Positions 34,683 to 45,359 of a stretch of DNA of 64,000 nucleotides are shown here, in pieces (position 1 is the first letter of the stretch; each line of letters opens with the position of its first letter). A program made the translations under genes and the position numbers. The stretch comes from Mesorhabditis belari (taxonomy: Eukaryota; Nematoda; Chromadorea; Rhabditida; Rhabditidae), in contig CAUEEP010000899.1 in NCBI GenBank assembly GCA_958450365.1, positions 613,501-677,500 of the forward strand, read 5' to 3'. The notes beneath the pieces are model-generated. The model saw nothing but the letters and a program-made list of their open reading frames with translations. It was not told the origin of the DNA and searched no databases.

Positions 34683-35600
34683 TCAATCACTACGGTACAA
34701 TGATTTATGTAACCGGCTTAGAGTACGGTAGTTTTCGAAAACGTGACAACTCTTCCGAAAGTAGTTGCTCGTTTGCCGAAATTTTTCACTTACAGGCGTA
34801 TTCGGTCCACACTCGCCGTCCATTGGACAATACGTGCAACAATGGAAACCCTGAAAATGTTGAAGGGTTTTAAAATTCGCTTTCAACTCACCGGTGGGCA
34901 TTGACTCGTCGCCGCACAATACTCGCCAGCCTGGAAAGGGAAAAGTTTATTGATAGCATTCACAAATGAATCTGGCACAGTATTAGTTGATTGATTTTAC
35001 CAGTTGTGCCGCTTATTAATTCCGGATCTAATCCCAGCAAATTATCTCTAGATCACTTTTTATGATAATTAAAGATATTCAGTCAACGAATTAAATATTG
35101 CTATTTATTTTTTCTCTCGTAAAATCATTTTTTGTTTTTAGTCGATTTGTTTCTCTTTAGATAAATTATATTTTTTTTAAACGCGCTTGAAAGTCTAAAG
35201 GTCGGTTACGACTAAAACAACTTTCAAGCCAGCTACAGTAGTGTCCCTTTTAATTGAGTCTATAGCCTAAGGCATGAAAAATGGGAGTACTGCTTCTCGG
35301 TTGCTAATCAAACAATCGGCTCCTGCACAAATTCAGATACAGCATTATGTCAGAATAGTTACAGTAAACCCTTTTTACGGTATTTGACAAATTTCTAGTG
35401 CCATTTAGCATCCAATAAGCAAGCTATGACACCTTTCAGAGACACCGCAGAGCCGACGGATTGGATGCTAAGTTGCACTGAAGAAAAGCTACAGGAAAGC
35501 ACGGTTACCGTACCTTTTTGCTGCCACACTGGATTCCTTTCGATGAAATCGATGAGATCAGACAGAAAATGAAGAGAGTCGAGAAGAAAATTGATTTCAT
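34683..35600 (-). CDS. small secreted cysteine-rich protein (CC-motif family, member 2)
   Basis: Exon 1 (35600-35514) starts MKSIFFSTLFIFCLISSISS, a textbook signal peptide, then KGIQCGSKK. Exon 2 (34930-34892) gives AGEYCAATSQCPP, exon 3 (34850-34794) GFHCCTYCPMDGECGPNTP. All are phase 0. The last exon is less certain: SCHVFENYRTLSRLHKSLYR...stop at 34683, using a weak acceptor (CGGAAG), whereas the paralog ends FPAKCQPC. The first intron (about 580 bases) is much longer than in the paralog. Predicted mature length is about 60 residues, probably extracellular. Confidence 0.55.
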
Positions 35601-36479
35601 AGCTACCGTAAACCCGAAACTACCAAAATGAATGCGAAATTTGCAACATTCCCCATTTTTATAGACTTTCACTTGTTCAGCGGACTGTTCCGGTTCGATA
35701 AATCATCATTTCTAAAAGCTTTATGAACTTTTTCAACATCCGGGGATCTCGAAAATTGTTTAATCGTTGGGAAAATCGCTTGCAGACACCGGAAAGCGAG
35801 CGTTTTTTGCCTGCCGGCGATCCGGCTGTCTGTCATTTTTTTATCCAAATCAGCCTATCACTTTTCCTTTCAGAAAAGCGATATCCGGTCATTGATCAAA
35901 TATGAACTGTGTTCCTTTCCAATTTTTCTAAAAGACACATAAAAACTATAGTACTCCGAGCAGTCTTTAGCACCACAGTTATTGCTTTATTTTGCAAGTC
36001 GAAACAAAGCAAAACGCTCAATTAATAACAATTGTGACATCATAAAGTTTTCAATTAATCGCCTAGACACTTTCATTTCGAAATCTGTTTTGAAACTCAT
36101 TCTTCTTGATCTCTTATTGTTGGTTATCAAGAAGCGAGTCAACTAGAAGAGATTAGGAAATCTGCGGTAATTTATCGGTATTCATGAATTTCCCCGCACT
36201 ACACTGATCAAATCAACATTGAGCAATAACCACTTGGATTTTGAATTGCTAAAACTAAAAACTGCATTCATGCCCTCTTTCGTTGTTTTGTGGCTTTACT
36301 GATAGAGTCTGACACGAGCTAATTCCATAGTCTTTATTCTGGAAATCTGTAAAATCAAAAAGCATAAACAGTGCAAAAGCCACGCTAACAAATGAATAAG
36401 CAGAGATAGAATGCAAATATAACTAACAAATTAGCAGTTTACAAGAATAAACATTAATGTTTTTAACATTAGAAGTACA
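35601..36479. other. intergenic
   Basis: No supported gene. It contains the upstream region of the CC-motif gene and the 3' flank of the hydrolase gene. Confidence 0.4.
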
Positions 36480-38314
36480 TTATAATGTTTTTAACAATCG
36501 ATTAACCCAACTAACGACGTCGGAAATAGCTTCTTGCGCGATGTGCAATTCGTTATGAAAGTTGAGCATTGCATGAAATCCATGATCGTAGTGTTTCCAC
36601 TCCACCGGTACACCAGCTGCTCGCATTCTTTCAGCATAAAGGACACCTAAATTTAAAGAACATTAGAACCAGAAAAACTTTAAATACCTTCATCGCGCAA
36701 AATATCAAATTGACACGTCATCACAAAAGAAGGTGGCAGGCCAGTGAGATTCCTTTCGATCAATGGTGCAAATGATGGATCCATAAGCCGCTGCTCAAGA
36801 AGCTTCTAAAAAAAGACATTTTTATAAGCTTCACTAACAAAGCCAACTATAGCCTTAGAATTTTCCTTTGGTTCCAATACGGCCGGCAGGTTATCATGTT
36901 GTAACGACGATGGAATTGAAGTAAAGTCTAGTAGGCCAGCAACAGCATCGTGAACTTTTGGTGAAACGTGTCCATTTGATACAGCGGACAAAGCCAACTC
37001 CGGGTGTTCATTGACATCAATTCCAGCATACCACATGTAATAAAAGGCTAACGAATATGGATCTGAATAGAAACATTAAACTTTTTACAAAATGTTTACT
37101 AGTTACTTACCAACAAGTGCAAATCCCATCAACTCTTGATGATAGTGCCGATACGATTCCGTTTGCAAGTTGTGGAATTGAAGCAATGGGTAGAGAAGAA
37201 CCTAACAATTAGACGTTACTAATTGAAAATCTAAAACAAACCTGTCCAGCCAAATCAACGCCATTCACTGTGCGCATCCGTTGTGTAACGGCAGCAGCGA
37301 GGTTTCCACCAGCAGAATCACCCATGAGCACTATCTTTGTTGGGTCGAGGCCAAAAACAGCAGCGTTGTTGATGAGATAGGTGAGCGCACGTTCCACATC
37401 ATGAAGACCACCAGGATATGTGACTTCAGGAGCCAGTCGATAGTCGATTGAAACAACCAGCGTGTTTAGCCTAAAACTATGCAATTATTTTTATAAGCTT
37501 AATTATTAGAAACAAACATTATTGCCATCTTCCGCATAAGTCCTTCGTAAATGCTTGTGCTTCCCATGACAAAGCCGCCACCATGAATGAAGACCACCGC
37601 TCCATCAGACGTCTTATTCTCCTTTGGTTGATAGACACGCACCTAAAACATTACATAAAGAATAAAGGAAAATAACACTCACCCGAACCCCATCAAAATC
37701 TTCGGTGCTAAGCTGCAATGTGGGGTGCCAATCAAAAAGATTCCGTGGATCGATGGCTTGTGAAAGTGTGCTCAAAACGGCTCTTGTCAACGTCAGACGA
37801 CATCCGGCATTTGGGCACAAGTACTCGGCTGGCCAGTAATACGTAACCCTCAAGATTGTCTCGACCAAATGCATCACAAGCCGATCCTTTACCCCATCTG
37901 TGAATCCCTTGGGTAGCGGTCGGTGCACGAATGATGTGATGATGAACCAAATCGTCACTAAAAAAAATCGAATGAAATAATGATTGAAGATAGTTGAGGG
38001 AGTGTATCCTGTTTATTTGGAACAGAATGGAACAACTTTTTAACTAGCTTCCAATAATCTACAATGACAATTCGGTACTACTATCCAATGTGCAAAAATT
38101 TCATGTTAATCTTATTGTTAGACCAAAACGTATGTCCAATTTCTGCTTTGCCACCGTTCACTACCTACCTAATTCAGCACTAGAAACCACATGAAACAAG
38201 CTTAGGTATTAAATTTGCAAGCTTGAGTAAACTTTGGATCATAAAAACCGGGTTAAAGTTAAAGGTACCTCCAATAAGAAGCTTGCTGGGCTGTTTTTGT
38301 GAGGCTTTCCGCAT
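36480..38314 (-). CDS. arylacetamide deacetylase-like serine hydrolase (AADAC/NCEH family), 421 aa
   Basis: ER-type esterase/lipase of the hormone-sensitive lipase group. Eight exons (38314-38269, 37957-37683, 37642-37518, 37470-37242, 37201-37111, 37062-36848, 36805-36688, 36646-36480) total 1266 bases with every junction in phase. It begins MRKASQKQPSKLLIG followed by a hydrophobic signal anchor (VTIWFIITSF). Catalytic features: oxyanion-hole HGGGF, nucleophile elbow GDSAGGN, DYRLAPE upstream of it, the Asp region CQFDILRDEG, and the His in YDHGFH near the C-terminus. Length and order match AADAC (about 400 residues). The likely role is hydrolysis of lipid esters or acetylated xenobiotics on the ER lumenal side. 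Confidence 0.9.
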
Positions 38315-38613
38315 TTTTCTTGTTGCAACTTGGTTGCTCTTCTAGTAGTAGGGTTGATTCGTTTAAAACGAAAGAAGAACGCCTAAACAAAAGAGTATTA
38401 TTTTGAAAGAACCAGAAAAAAAAGAAATAGAGACATCGAAAAGAGGCGTCTGGATTGTAATCGTAAACGACAAATGATTTTTTTCGTCAACTTACCTCCT
38501 TAAATTGTGATTTGGAGTGCGACAAAAACCTCAGCCACTTGATGAATATCTTATAATTTGTAGTAAGTAAATGGTATAAATTCATCTGGCTCAAATGGTT
38601 TTTCACAGTTAAT

Positions 38614-38827
38614 GGGGTAGGCTAATTTCCGCCATTTTATTTGCGCAACTCGCCATAACTTTTTTCTAAGTGACACAATCTTTGTTTTTGGTTTCATTTT
38701 GTTGCACTTATTGAGATCTACAAAATGAAACCAAAAACATAAAGATTGTGTCACTTAGAAAAAAGTTATGGCGAGTTGCGCAAATGACCCTGTTGCGCAA
38801 ATAAAATGGCGGAAATTAGCCTACCCC
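38614..38827. mobile_element. palindromic MITE (family 3), copy 1
   Basis: An almost perfect ~100-bp-arm palindrome with ends GGGGTAGGCTAATTTCCGCC / GGCGGAAATTAGCCTACCCC, flanked by CAGTTAAT and CAGTTGAT, a slightly decayed target duplication. Non-coding. A related copy is at 48410-48641. Confidence 0.75.
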
Positions 38828-38887
38828 CAGTTGATATCTTGATTTGGTTGCAATTTGAATAGCGTTATTCATGTTTTATTCTAGATT

Positions 38888-39070
38888 CAAGGCTCGATAC
38901 AATTATTTCTTGATGCAATCGTATCGAACTTGTATCTAGAATAGAAGCATAAATATATTTAATTTGTTTTACACACACGGAGATCGACACTTTTGTTTTA
39001 CTTTTTTGGTAAAACTCATCAACTTTCATTAGGCTCGATACGATTGCATCAAGAAATAATTGTATCGAGC
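38888..39070. repeat. inverted repeat, ~42-bp arms
   Basis: GGCTCGATACAATTATTTC near 38890 pairs with its complement near 39050, with about 100 bases between. It could be a remnant of another small DNA element. Confidence 0.6.
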
Positions 39071-39155
39071 ATTGTGACCCTGAAAGCATCGTTGCGAAAA
39101 TTTTGCGGAAAATTTCTTGATGATATCCAGGATTTGTGATTTTAACCGTAAATAC

Positions 39156-39528
39156 GGGGGTCGGACAAATGCGACCTTTTTTTTGCGCACCTGGACATTT
39201 GCGCACCTTTTTTTGCTGGAAAAGGCCTTAGGAAAGGTCGTAGAGCTTCAAAAATGTTTTCATAGAAGGGAATCGTATGCGTAGATTCCGAATTTCGACA
39301 AATCAGACCTCGCTGACACGTCAAATTTGGGCTAAAAGGCAAAAACTACGCAACTTAACGCTTTTCCGCAGTTTTTGCCTTTTAGCCCAAATTTGACGTG
39401 TCAGCGAGGTCTGATTTGTCGAAATTCGGAATCTACGCATACGATTCCCTTATATGGAAATATTTCGAAGCTCTACGGACTTGCCTAAAGCCTTTTCCAG
39501 CAAAAAAAGGTAGCATTTGTCCCACCCC
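39156..39528. mobile_element. Mutator-type palindromic MITE with 9-bp target duplication
   Basis: Two arms of about 180 bp surround a short loop. The ends are GGGGGTCGGACAAATGCGACC and GGTAGCATTTGTCCCACCCC. They are flanked by the direct repeat CGTAAATAC at 39147-39155 and 39529-39537. The ends match those of the larger element at 47423-48370, so this is probably its non-autonomous derivative. Confidence 0.8.
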
Positions 39529-39909
39529 CGTAAATACTGATTTTTCAAAAGTTCATGGTCAAACGTTTGGGCAATTGGCTAATTTAGCCTTTAACTCTTT
39601 AGCCAAGCAAAAGTCGCCGATTTAGAAAAAAGATTTTCGAAAGTCTTTGTTTTTCAAAAATCTATGGCTAGCTTAACAATAATCAATTCGATTTGCTCAC
39701 TTTCAACGAGTGACACGGAGTTGATTGGATCTTAACCAAGAGCATCAGAAAAATTGAAAGCAACAGGAAAATCATATTTTTGTGAAAAAAAGAAGCGTTT
39801 TCTAAAAACTCAATCGTTTTATTGGACATTTTGCTGGACAGGGTTTATGAATGCCGTAGTCCAAAGTGTTAAACTAAATTTATATGCAAAGTTTTGTATT
39901 TTTGATGAG

Positions 39910-40195
39910 CTAATCTTTTCAAACTTTATTCAATCTCAAAAATCGATAAAATTCGGCAACATCCCCGCGAAATTCCACTTTGACTCATCAACATCAGCTT
40001 TGATTTCTCGAAGAATCTCGTCGACTTCAGCTTTTGATTTCTGCAAATCTCTCCCTAATACTTTTGATATTTCAACGTACGATGAATCTCTCGTCAAGAT
40101 CGAAATCATAGTCCGGATCATAGCATTTGTGAATATCGGGGATCTTGTTGAAGAGTTTGTAGTAGAAAGCTTTGCGCATCCATGGTCTGAATTTG
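39910..40195 (-). CDS. possible small gene downstream of the glycosyltransferase
   Basis: After an AATTCAG acceptor near 40178 the minus strand is open and ends DVDESKWNFAGMLPNFIDF-stop, followed by an AATAAA. A run such as VLGRDLQKSKAEVDEILREI is helical in character. A second frame across the 5' half (RKAFYYKLFNKIPDIHKCYD) is equally protein-like, so the true structure is unresolved. An ACCATGG right behind the acceptor would fit a trans-spliced start but reads only 21 codons. It could be a gene remnant. Confidence 0.25.
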
Positions 40196-40386
40196 TGTTT
40201 CAGTGAAATTTGGCTCATTGGTAGGGAATTTTTTTGAGCCAGTGACCATTTTAGACTAGAATCGAGTACTAGTCTTGGCTAGCCTAACCTGGTTTCCTTG
40301 AGCCCACCAGAAGTCAAGCCTGACCTAGCTTACAACTTTAGAATTAGGTTGAAACTGAAAAAAAACCCGCATTCAACTTTATTTCC

Positions 40387-43300
40387 TTACAATTTAGCTC
40401 TTTCCACAAATTGCCCAGTGAAATTCTCGACACGTGCCTCTTGTAGTCCGTGTAAAATAAAATCTCGATCAGGACTCCAACGGGAATCCGCCAACCAAAC
40501 ATCTCTCACCCAGCCTGTTCCCTGAATTGAAAGGAAAAGATTGTGCAAATGATTTGATGTTTTTGATGTTAAGAAATTGTGCCAAAGAGTGCTATTGCCT
40601 TTTACACAAAGTATTGGGTTGGTGAATTGAAAACTGCCGGACTTTGAACTAAAATTTATTCAACATAAAACCATCAATTCATTCGAGATAATTTCCATTA
40701 TTATTGACGACTTCTGCCCATTTTACAGGCAATTTGCGGATTCCTCTTTCGTAGTAGGATTTTGGTTTGTGTGTGAGACAAGTGTGAGACTCAAAAATGG
40801 AGGACTGGAGATGTTCCAGTTTGAGCACTTTCTTCAAAAGAAACCCATTTTGGTGTCAATAGAAAAGTTGTAGAGAATCAAAAATTAGGCTTATAGCCAA
40901 ATTTCCAAAAAGATACACTTAGTAGTTTCGTTTAAAATGCAAGTTTTGTGAAAATTCGTAAATTTCGCATTTCTTGAAAACCAGTTTTTGAATCGTTCTG
41001 AAAATTTGGATATAAGCTTGATTTTTGATTCTCTACAACTTTTCCATTGACACCAAAATGGGTTTCTTTTGAAGAAAACCCTCAAACTGTCACATATGAC
41101 AATAGCTGGCAGTTTTCAATTCACCAACCCAATAAAATGCGAAAAAAATCTTTTGTAGATTTGAGTAATCAATGAGTTTAGGTCAAGAATAAGCAAGTAT
41201 TTCAATAAGTGGCTTAAAAGACCGATACAGAACAATGACCAATACAGAACAATACAGAACAATGATCAAAACAAGACCAATACAGAACAATGGACAACTC
41301 ACTTTCCTCAACATGCGCACATTTTTCATGTACAACTGATTGCCAATCGTCATCCTGACGCACACCTCGTAGACGTACAAATCGATGCCCCATTTCACTT
41401 TTTGTTGCGCTTTTCGACACGGCTTAAATCAAATTTTCAACAAATTCCAAAAAAAAACAAAAAAAAACTTCAAACTCGTCTCTCATTTCTGGATACAATT
41501 CATCAGCAAGAAACATCTGAAATCTTTTATTTTCTTTTATCCAAAAAACGAATTCAAACGTGTAAAGCAGCATTATCCGATCCAACAACTTTCTCCTCCA
41601 ATTCATCTCCATATTTTGCAAATCTAAATTTAAAACTTTTCGATTTTTCTCCAATTTCTCCAGAGTTTTACAAACTTTTTCAAGAAATCAAATGTCCATT
41701 TCGTATTTTTCGCAATATAACTCCCGGCGGCAATCTCAAAATTGATAAAGCGCTCATAGAGAGTTAAGTCGAAACGGGGATCGATCCATTCCTCTATTTT
41801 TCTGGAAATTGGATGTCATTTCGAAGTTTCAATCTATAAAGTTAACCAAAAACTTCGTAAAATTGTGACATCAACCTTTTTGGAGAGACAACGGCCATGT
41901 CGGCATCGAGAAACAGCGTGTAATCGGCTATATAAAGATGCTCGGCCACTATGCAATGTCTAGCGAACATGAACTAAAAGAGATTTTGGTTGAAACTCTT
42001 TAACTCTATCAACATCTCTCGTGAAACATTGGAGAAAATGCGCAGAAACAGCTATTCGGAACTCGTAATTATGCATCCGGGCATAGCAACGGAGAGAAGC
42101 GAGCGCTGTCTCGTATTTCGAGAATTCGTTCATTGACTAAAACTGGCTAGAATATGAATTGAAATCAGAATTCATTAAAATCACTTAAAACTTATCATAC
42201 ATAAAGCAAAAGTTGCTCAGTCTATTGGCTAAAGATTCTCAGTCTGTTGGCTAAAGATTCTCAGCCTATTGGCTAAAGATTCTCAGCCTATTGGCTAAAG
42301 ATTCTCAGTCTGTTGGCTAAAGATTCTCAGCCTATTGGCTAAAGATTCCTGTGCAATAGCTGGACACAGGAAACTGGGATTATAATAAAAAAAGTTCACC
42401 CAATAACTTGCAAAATTGTTCAAATGGTTAGATTACCTAACTAGTTTAAATAGTTAAATTTCTAACTATAACAAAGAAAGAGGCATTTATAGTTATAGTT
42501 AAGTCACTTTTTCATTCTTCTTCCTGTTCAAGTTCACTCCAATCCAATAGCACAAACGTTTACACAAAGTTAGTTAGATAGGTAATTAGATAGATCCCGT
42601 AAATACTCTAATAGAACGCCATAATGACAGGCGTACAATGGCGTAGTCGAACTTTAAACATCCCGTTCTCCGCGCTGTTTTAAGCTACAGTATGTGGTTG
42701 ATTGGCAAACGATAGCCCTTGAAATCTAGTATTTTTGGCATCAAATGTGTAGTTGGGAAAAATCTAGGAGTTGAGGAAAATGATTTGAAGATGAAAAGAA
42801 GTTAAACTACGGGGTAGCTTTCAATTAGAGTAGATTATATAAATAGCTAAATATCTAAATAGCTAAACAGCTAAATATCTAAATAGCCAAACAGCTAAAT
42901 AGCTAAATATCTAAATAGCTAAACAAGTCTGTCTATAAGAAATTGAGTCTAGGAAGAATTCAGCTTTCCTTTCACAACTCTGTTCACTTACATTTAACAC
43001 CACCAAAATCAAAATCGACACATTTTTCTGTTGCGTTGTCAGTTCTGTTGTTGAGGATTCGATTCGAAATTCCCCTTCTTGTACGTGAGTTGAATGCTGG
43101 TGATTGAGTTTGAACTTTTGTAAATCCTAAAAGGAGATAATGTTTAGAGTCCTGTGATTAGAATGCTGTGAGTCAGACCGATCGCTAGAGTCATTTCTAA
43201 AGTCAGAATTAGATATTGGTGTTGAAGAAGTTATGTTTTTTGTGTTTTTCAATGAATCTAATCTTAATTTGAAGAAATTGTTTGGAAATTTGAAATCAGA

Positions 43301-43588
43301 ATGGTAAAATGAGTTTCAGAGGCTACTTCAGAGACTACTTTCAGAGCTTTCACTTTTCACTGCAAATCTCTTGAGCTTTAAGCTCTTTTAAAGGACAACT
43401 AGAACAACTGAGTGCACTAGAAAGGAGATGTTTGCATTTTTGAATTGAAAATCCTGTTAAAATGAATGACTGACCGATCGTTCCTCGTGGTAAATCGAGA
43501 AAATCGCGAACGAAAACGTGAAAACCCAAGCGAAAAAAGCGGCAAATGGCGCAATTTTCCCACAAAATCGCTGCACTTTACGACTCAT
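40387..43588 (-). CDS. DUF273-family glycosyltransferase (GMA12/MNN10-like), type II membrane protein
   Basis: Putative Golgi galactosyltransferase-like enzyme of the nematode-expanded DUF273 family. Exon 1 (start 43588) encodes [11 protein letters not shown] and a signal anchor [17 protein letters not shown]. Then come a luminal stem, [20 protein letters not shown], the exon [20 protein letters not shown] with the DxD motif in [12 protein letters not shown], the exon [20 protein letters not shown], an exon carrying GSDNAALHV, and [11 protein letters not shown]. The last part has [14 protein letters not shown] and [20 protein letters not shown] before the stop at 40387. Motif order matches DUF273 proteins. 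The largest intron (about 42.2-43.0 kb) is full of repeats and the last holds a mariner remnant. AATAAA follows the stop. Confidence 0.82.
40612..41134 (-). mobile_element. internally deleted mariner element
   Basis: TA-flanked element with ends TTGGGTTGGTGAATTGAAAA / TTTTCAATTCACCAACCCAA, a mariner-type terminus. Inside it is a second inverted pair (about 40825-40905 and 40995-41085) and a transposase 3' end. It lies wholly within the last intron of the glycosyltransferase gene, same strand. Confidence 0.75.
40679..40765 (-). pseudogene. mariner transposase C-terminal fragment
   Basis: Reads [20 protein letters not shown] then [12 protein letters not shown], the typical C-terminus of mariner transposases (YERGI..LP.KW..V...NG.Y). 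Nothing of the catalytic core remains. Confidence 0.8.
42221..42349. repeat. 22-bp minisatellite, ~6 units
   Basis: Units of the form TATTGGCTAAAGATTCTCAG, alternating CCTATT and TCTGTT starts, in the large intron of the DUF273 gene. Confidence 0.85.
42463..42695. repeat. inverted duplicate of 50705-50945, including a partial MITE
   Basis: The sequence from CTAACTATAACAAAGAAAGA to the CCGTAAATACTCTAATAG MITE end and beyond is the reverse complement of 50705-50945. The MITE part matches the divergent copy at 50530-50801, not the other copies. Confidence 0.75.
42838..42925. repeat. TAAATAGC-type simple tandem repeat
   Basis: Alternating AAATAGCT, AAATATCT and AAACAGCT octamers, resembling the CTAT-rich microsatellite at 50.3 kb read on the other strand. 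Confidence 0.8.
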
Positions 43589-43800
43589 TTTTGGAAATAA
43601 AATGAAGAAATAACTGGAGAATAATTGAATTAAACAATCTGTGCTTTACGAAAAACGGTCTGTTATTTGTTTGCGCGAAATTTGCATTTATCCCTGATCC
43701 ATTCCGGGTTGGGTAAACAATCCGGAAATGGATTTGGGTTAATTTTTCAAACAAAAATCTAAAACCGTTATTTTTCGTGAATTCTGGAGCGCACAATAGA

Positions 43801-44067
43801 TATCGTAAATACTGTGATAGTACCTCACTCCCCTCGTACAGTCGCGTAGTCACAAAAGTTTTTTAGTATTTCATTCTTTTTCAAAGCGCCCGTACTTCCA
43901 AAAAATGCGTCTTTGGTATCAAAAAATAGCCCTGAATTTCAGCTATTTTTTGATACCTAAACGAGCATTGTAGCATACGAGTGTCGAGAAAAACTCGTTC
44001 AAAGCTAGACTACGCGATGCTCCGGCCGTCATTATGGGGGTGGGGTCCTATTACAGTATTTACGGTA
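43801..44067. mobile_element. MITE-1 copy 2
   Basis: Same structure as copy 1. Its right flank (44067-44535) repeats at 47200-47665, so MITE and flank were duplicated together. Confidence 0.85.
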
Positions 44068-44288
44068 GGTAAATTTTAGGACAAAATCGTGATCAGTTGC
44101 TTTTTAGGAAAACAGTCGAAACACGCTTAAGGCGTCATTTTGGCCGTCATTTGGTTTACGGCGGAATCAAATGATTAGTGGCAAAATTTGAAAACATTTT
44201 CTATGTCAAATTCGCAAAACTATTCGGCTATTTCATTGAATAACTGAATATCTTTTAAAAATGACCTTTACAAGCCTTTTTTCTATTC

Positions 44289-44535
44289 TTGGGAATGGGA
44301 CAAATGCGACCTTTTTTTGCGCAGCCTGGACATTTCCACACCTCTTTTAGCGCACCTAGGACATTTGCGCACTTCTTTTGCGCACCCGCGACATTTACGC
44401 ACCTTTTCGCCCATTATAACAAGGACTGCCCTTTCACCCATTACAACAACGACAAGGATTGACCCACAGAATCGTGTTTAGCCCCAATTATTAAGTTTTT
44501 GATTTTTTTTTGCTTTTGCAGAAACGATAATTGCG
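44289..44535. mobile_element. truncated left end of the Mutator-like element
   Basis: Matches 47417-47665 (the GGGACAAATGCGACC end, GCGCACC...GACATTT subrepeats, CGCCCATTATAACAAGGACT and the region before the first exon) and then stops abruptly. Bases 44590-44705 repeat part of the flank once more. From there to 45099 nothing else is supported. Confidence 0.7.
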
Positions 44536-45099
44536 TAGATCGGTAGATCAAAGAGTCGGCAATATCCTCGTCGCTCTCTGGAGCAATTCTGGAGCGGTAG
44601 GTAAATTTTAAGACAAAATCGTGACCAGTTGCTTTTTAGGAAACAGTCGAAACACACTTTTGGCGTCATTTTGGCCGTCATTTGGTTTACGGCGGAATCA
44701 AATCGCTAGTTATTGATTTTTGTGCTTTTCGTTCGAAGATTTTACTCGTTTATTATCTTTTGTAAAATTCGTTTTTTTCGATTTGAAATTTTCAAATGAG
44801 GCACAACACGAGTTTGCAATGAAATTTAAGAAAACAAAACGATTTTTCTTTTGTAAAAAGCAAAAGATGTGAGCAAAGGTTATAATAAATAAAAAAAATG
44901 ATAATTCGATAACCTATGATAAAATTTTATTTCTGAAAATGGGGAGGAGGAGGAAAAATGAAAAATTGAACTGATTAGATGCAAGAATATCACAGGTAGA
45001 CGAAATGGAGCGCGAAATAGAAAAAGAAAAGAAGGAAACAAAGGGAAGATTCGCAGACATTTAACAATTTGACGTTAGTGCATCGAGTTTTTAGGCACC

Positions 45100-45359
45100 T
45101 ACCGTAAATACTGTAATAGTTCCCATCCCCCCGTCCAGTCGCGTAGTCACAAAAGTTTTTTAGTATTTAATTCTTTTTCAAAGCGCCCGTACTTTCAAAG
45201 AATGCGTCTTTGGTATCAAAAAATAGCCCTGAATTTCAGGGCTATTTTTTGATACCTAAACGAGCATTGTAGCATAAACGAGTGTCGAGAAAAACGCGTT
45301 CAAAGCTAGACTACGCAACACTCCACACCGTCATTATGGGGGTTACAGTATTTACGGTA
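45100..45359. mobile_element. MITE-1 copy 3
   Basis: Complete ends; the internal hairpin is perfect here (arms GGTATCAAAAAATAGCCCTG and its complement). A few bases are missing before the right end. Confidence 0.85.

Noticed and set aside
41214..41420. Minus-strand frame [14 protein letters not shown]...
   Set aside because: Shadow of the DUF273 exon that reads [14 protein letters not shown] in the neighbouring frame.
42221..42349. Possible CRISPR-like array (regular 22-bp repeats)
   Set aside because: Units are contiguous without unique spacers and the genome is eukaryotic; it is a minisatellite.
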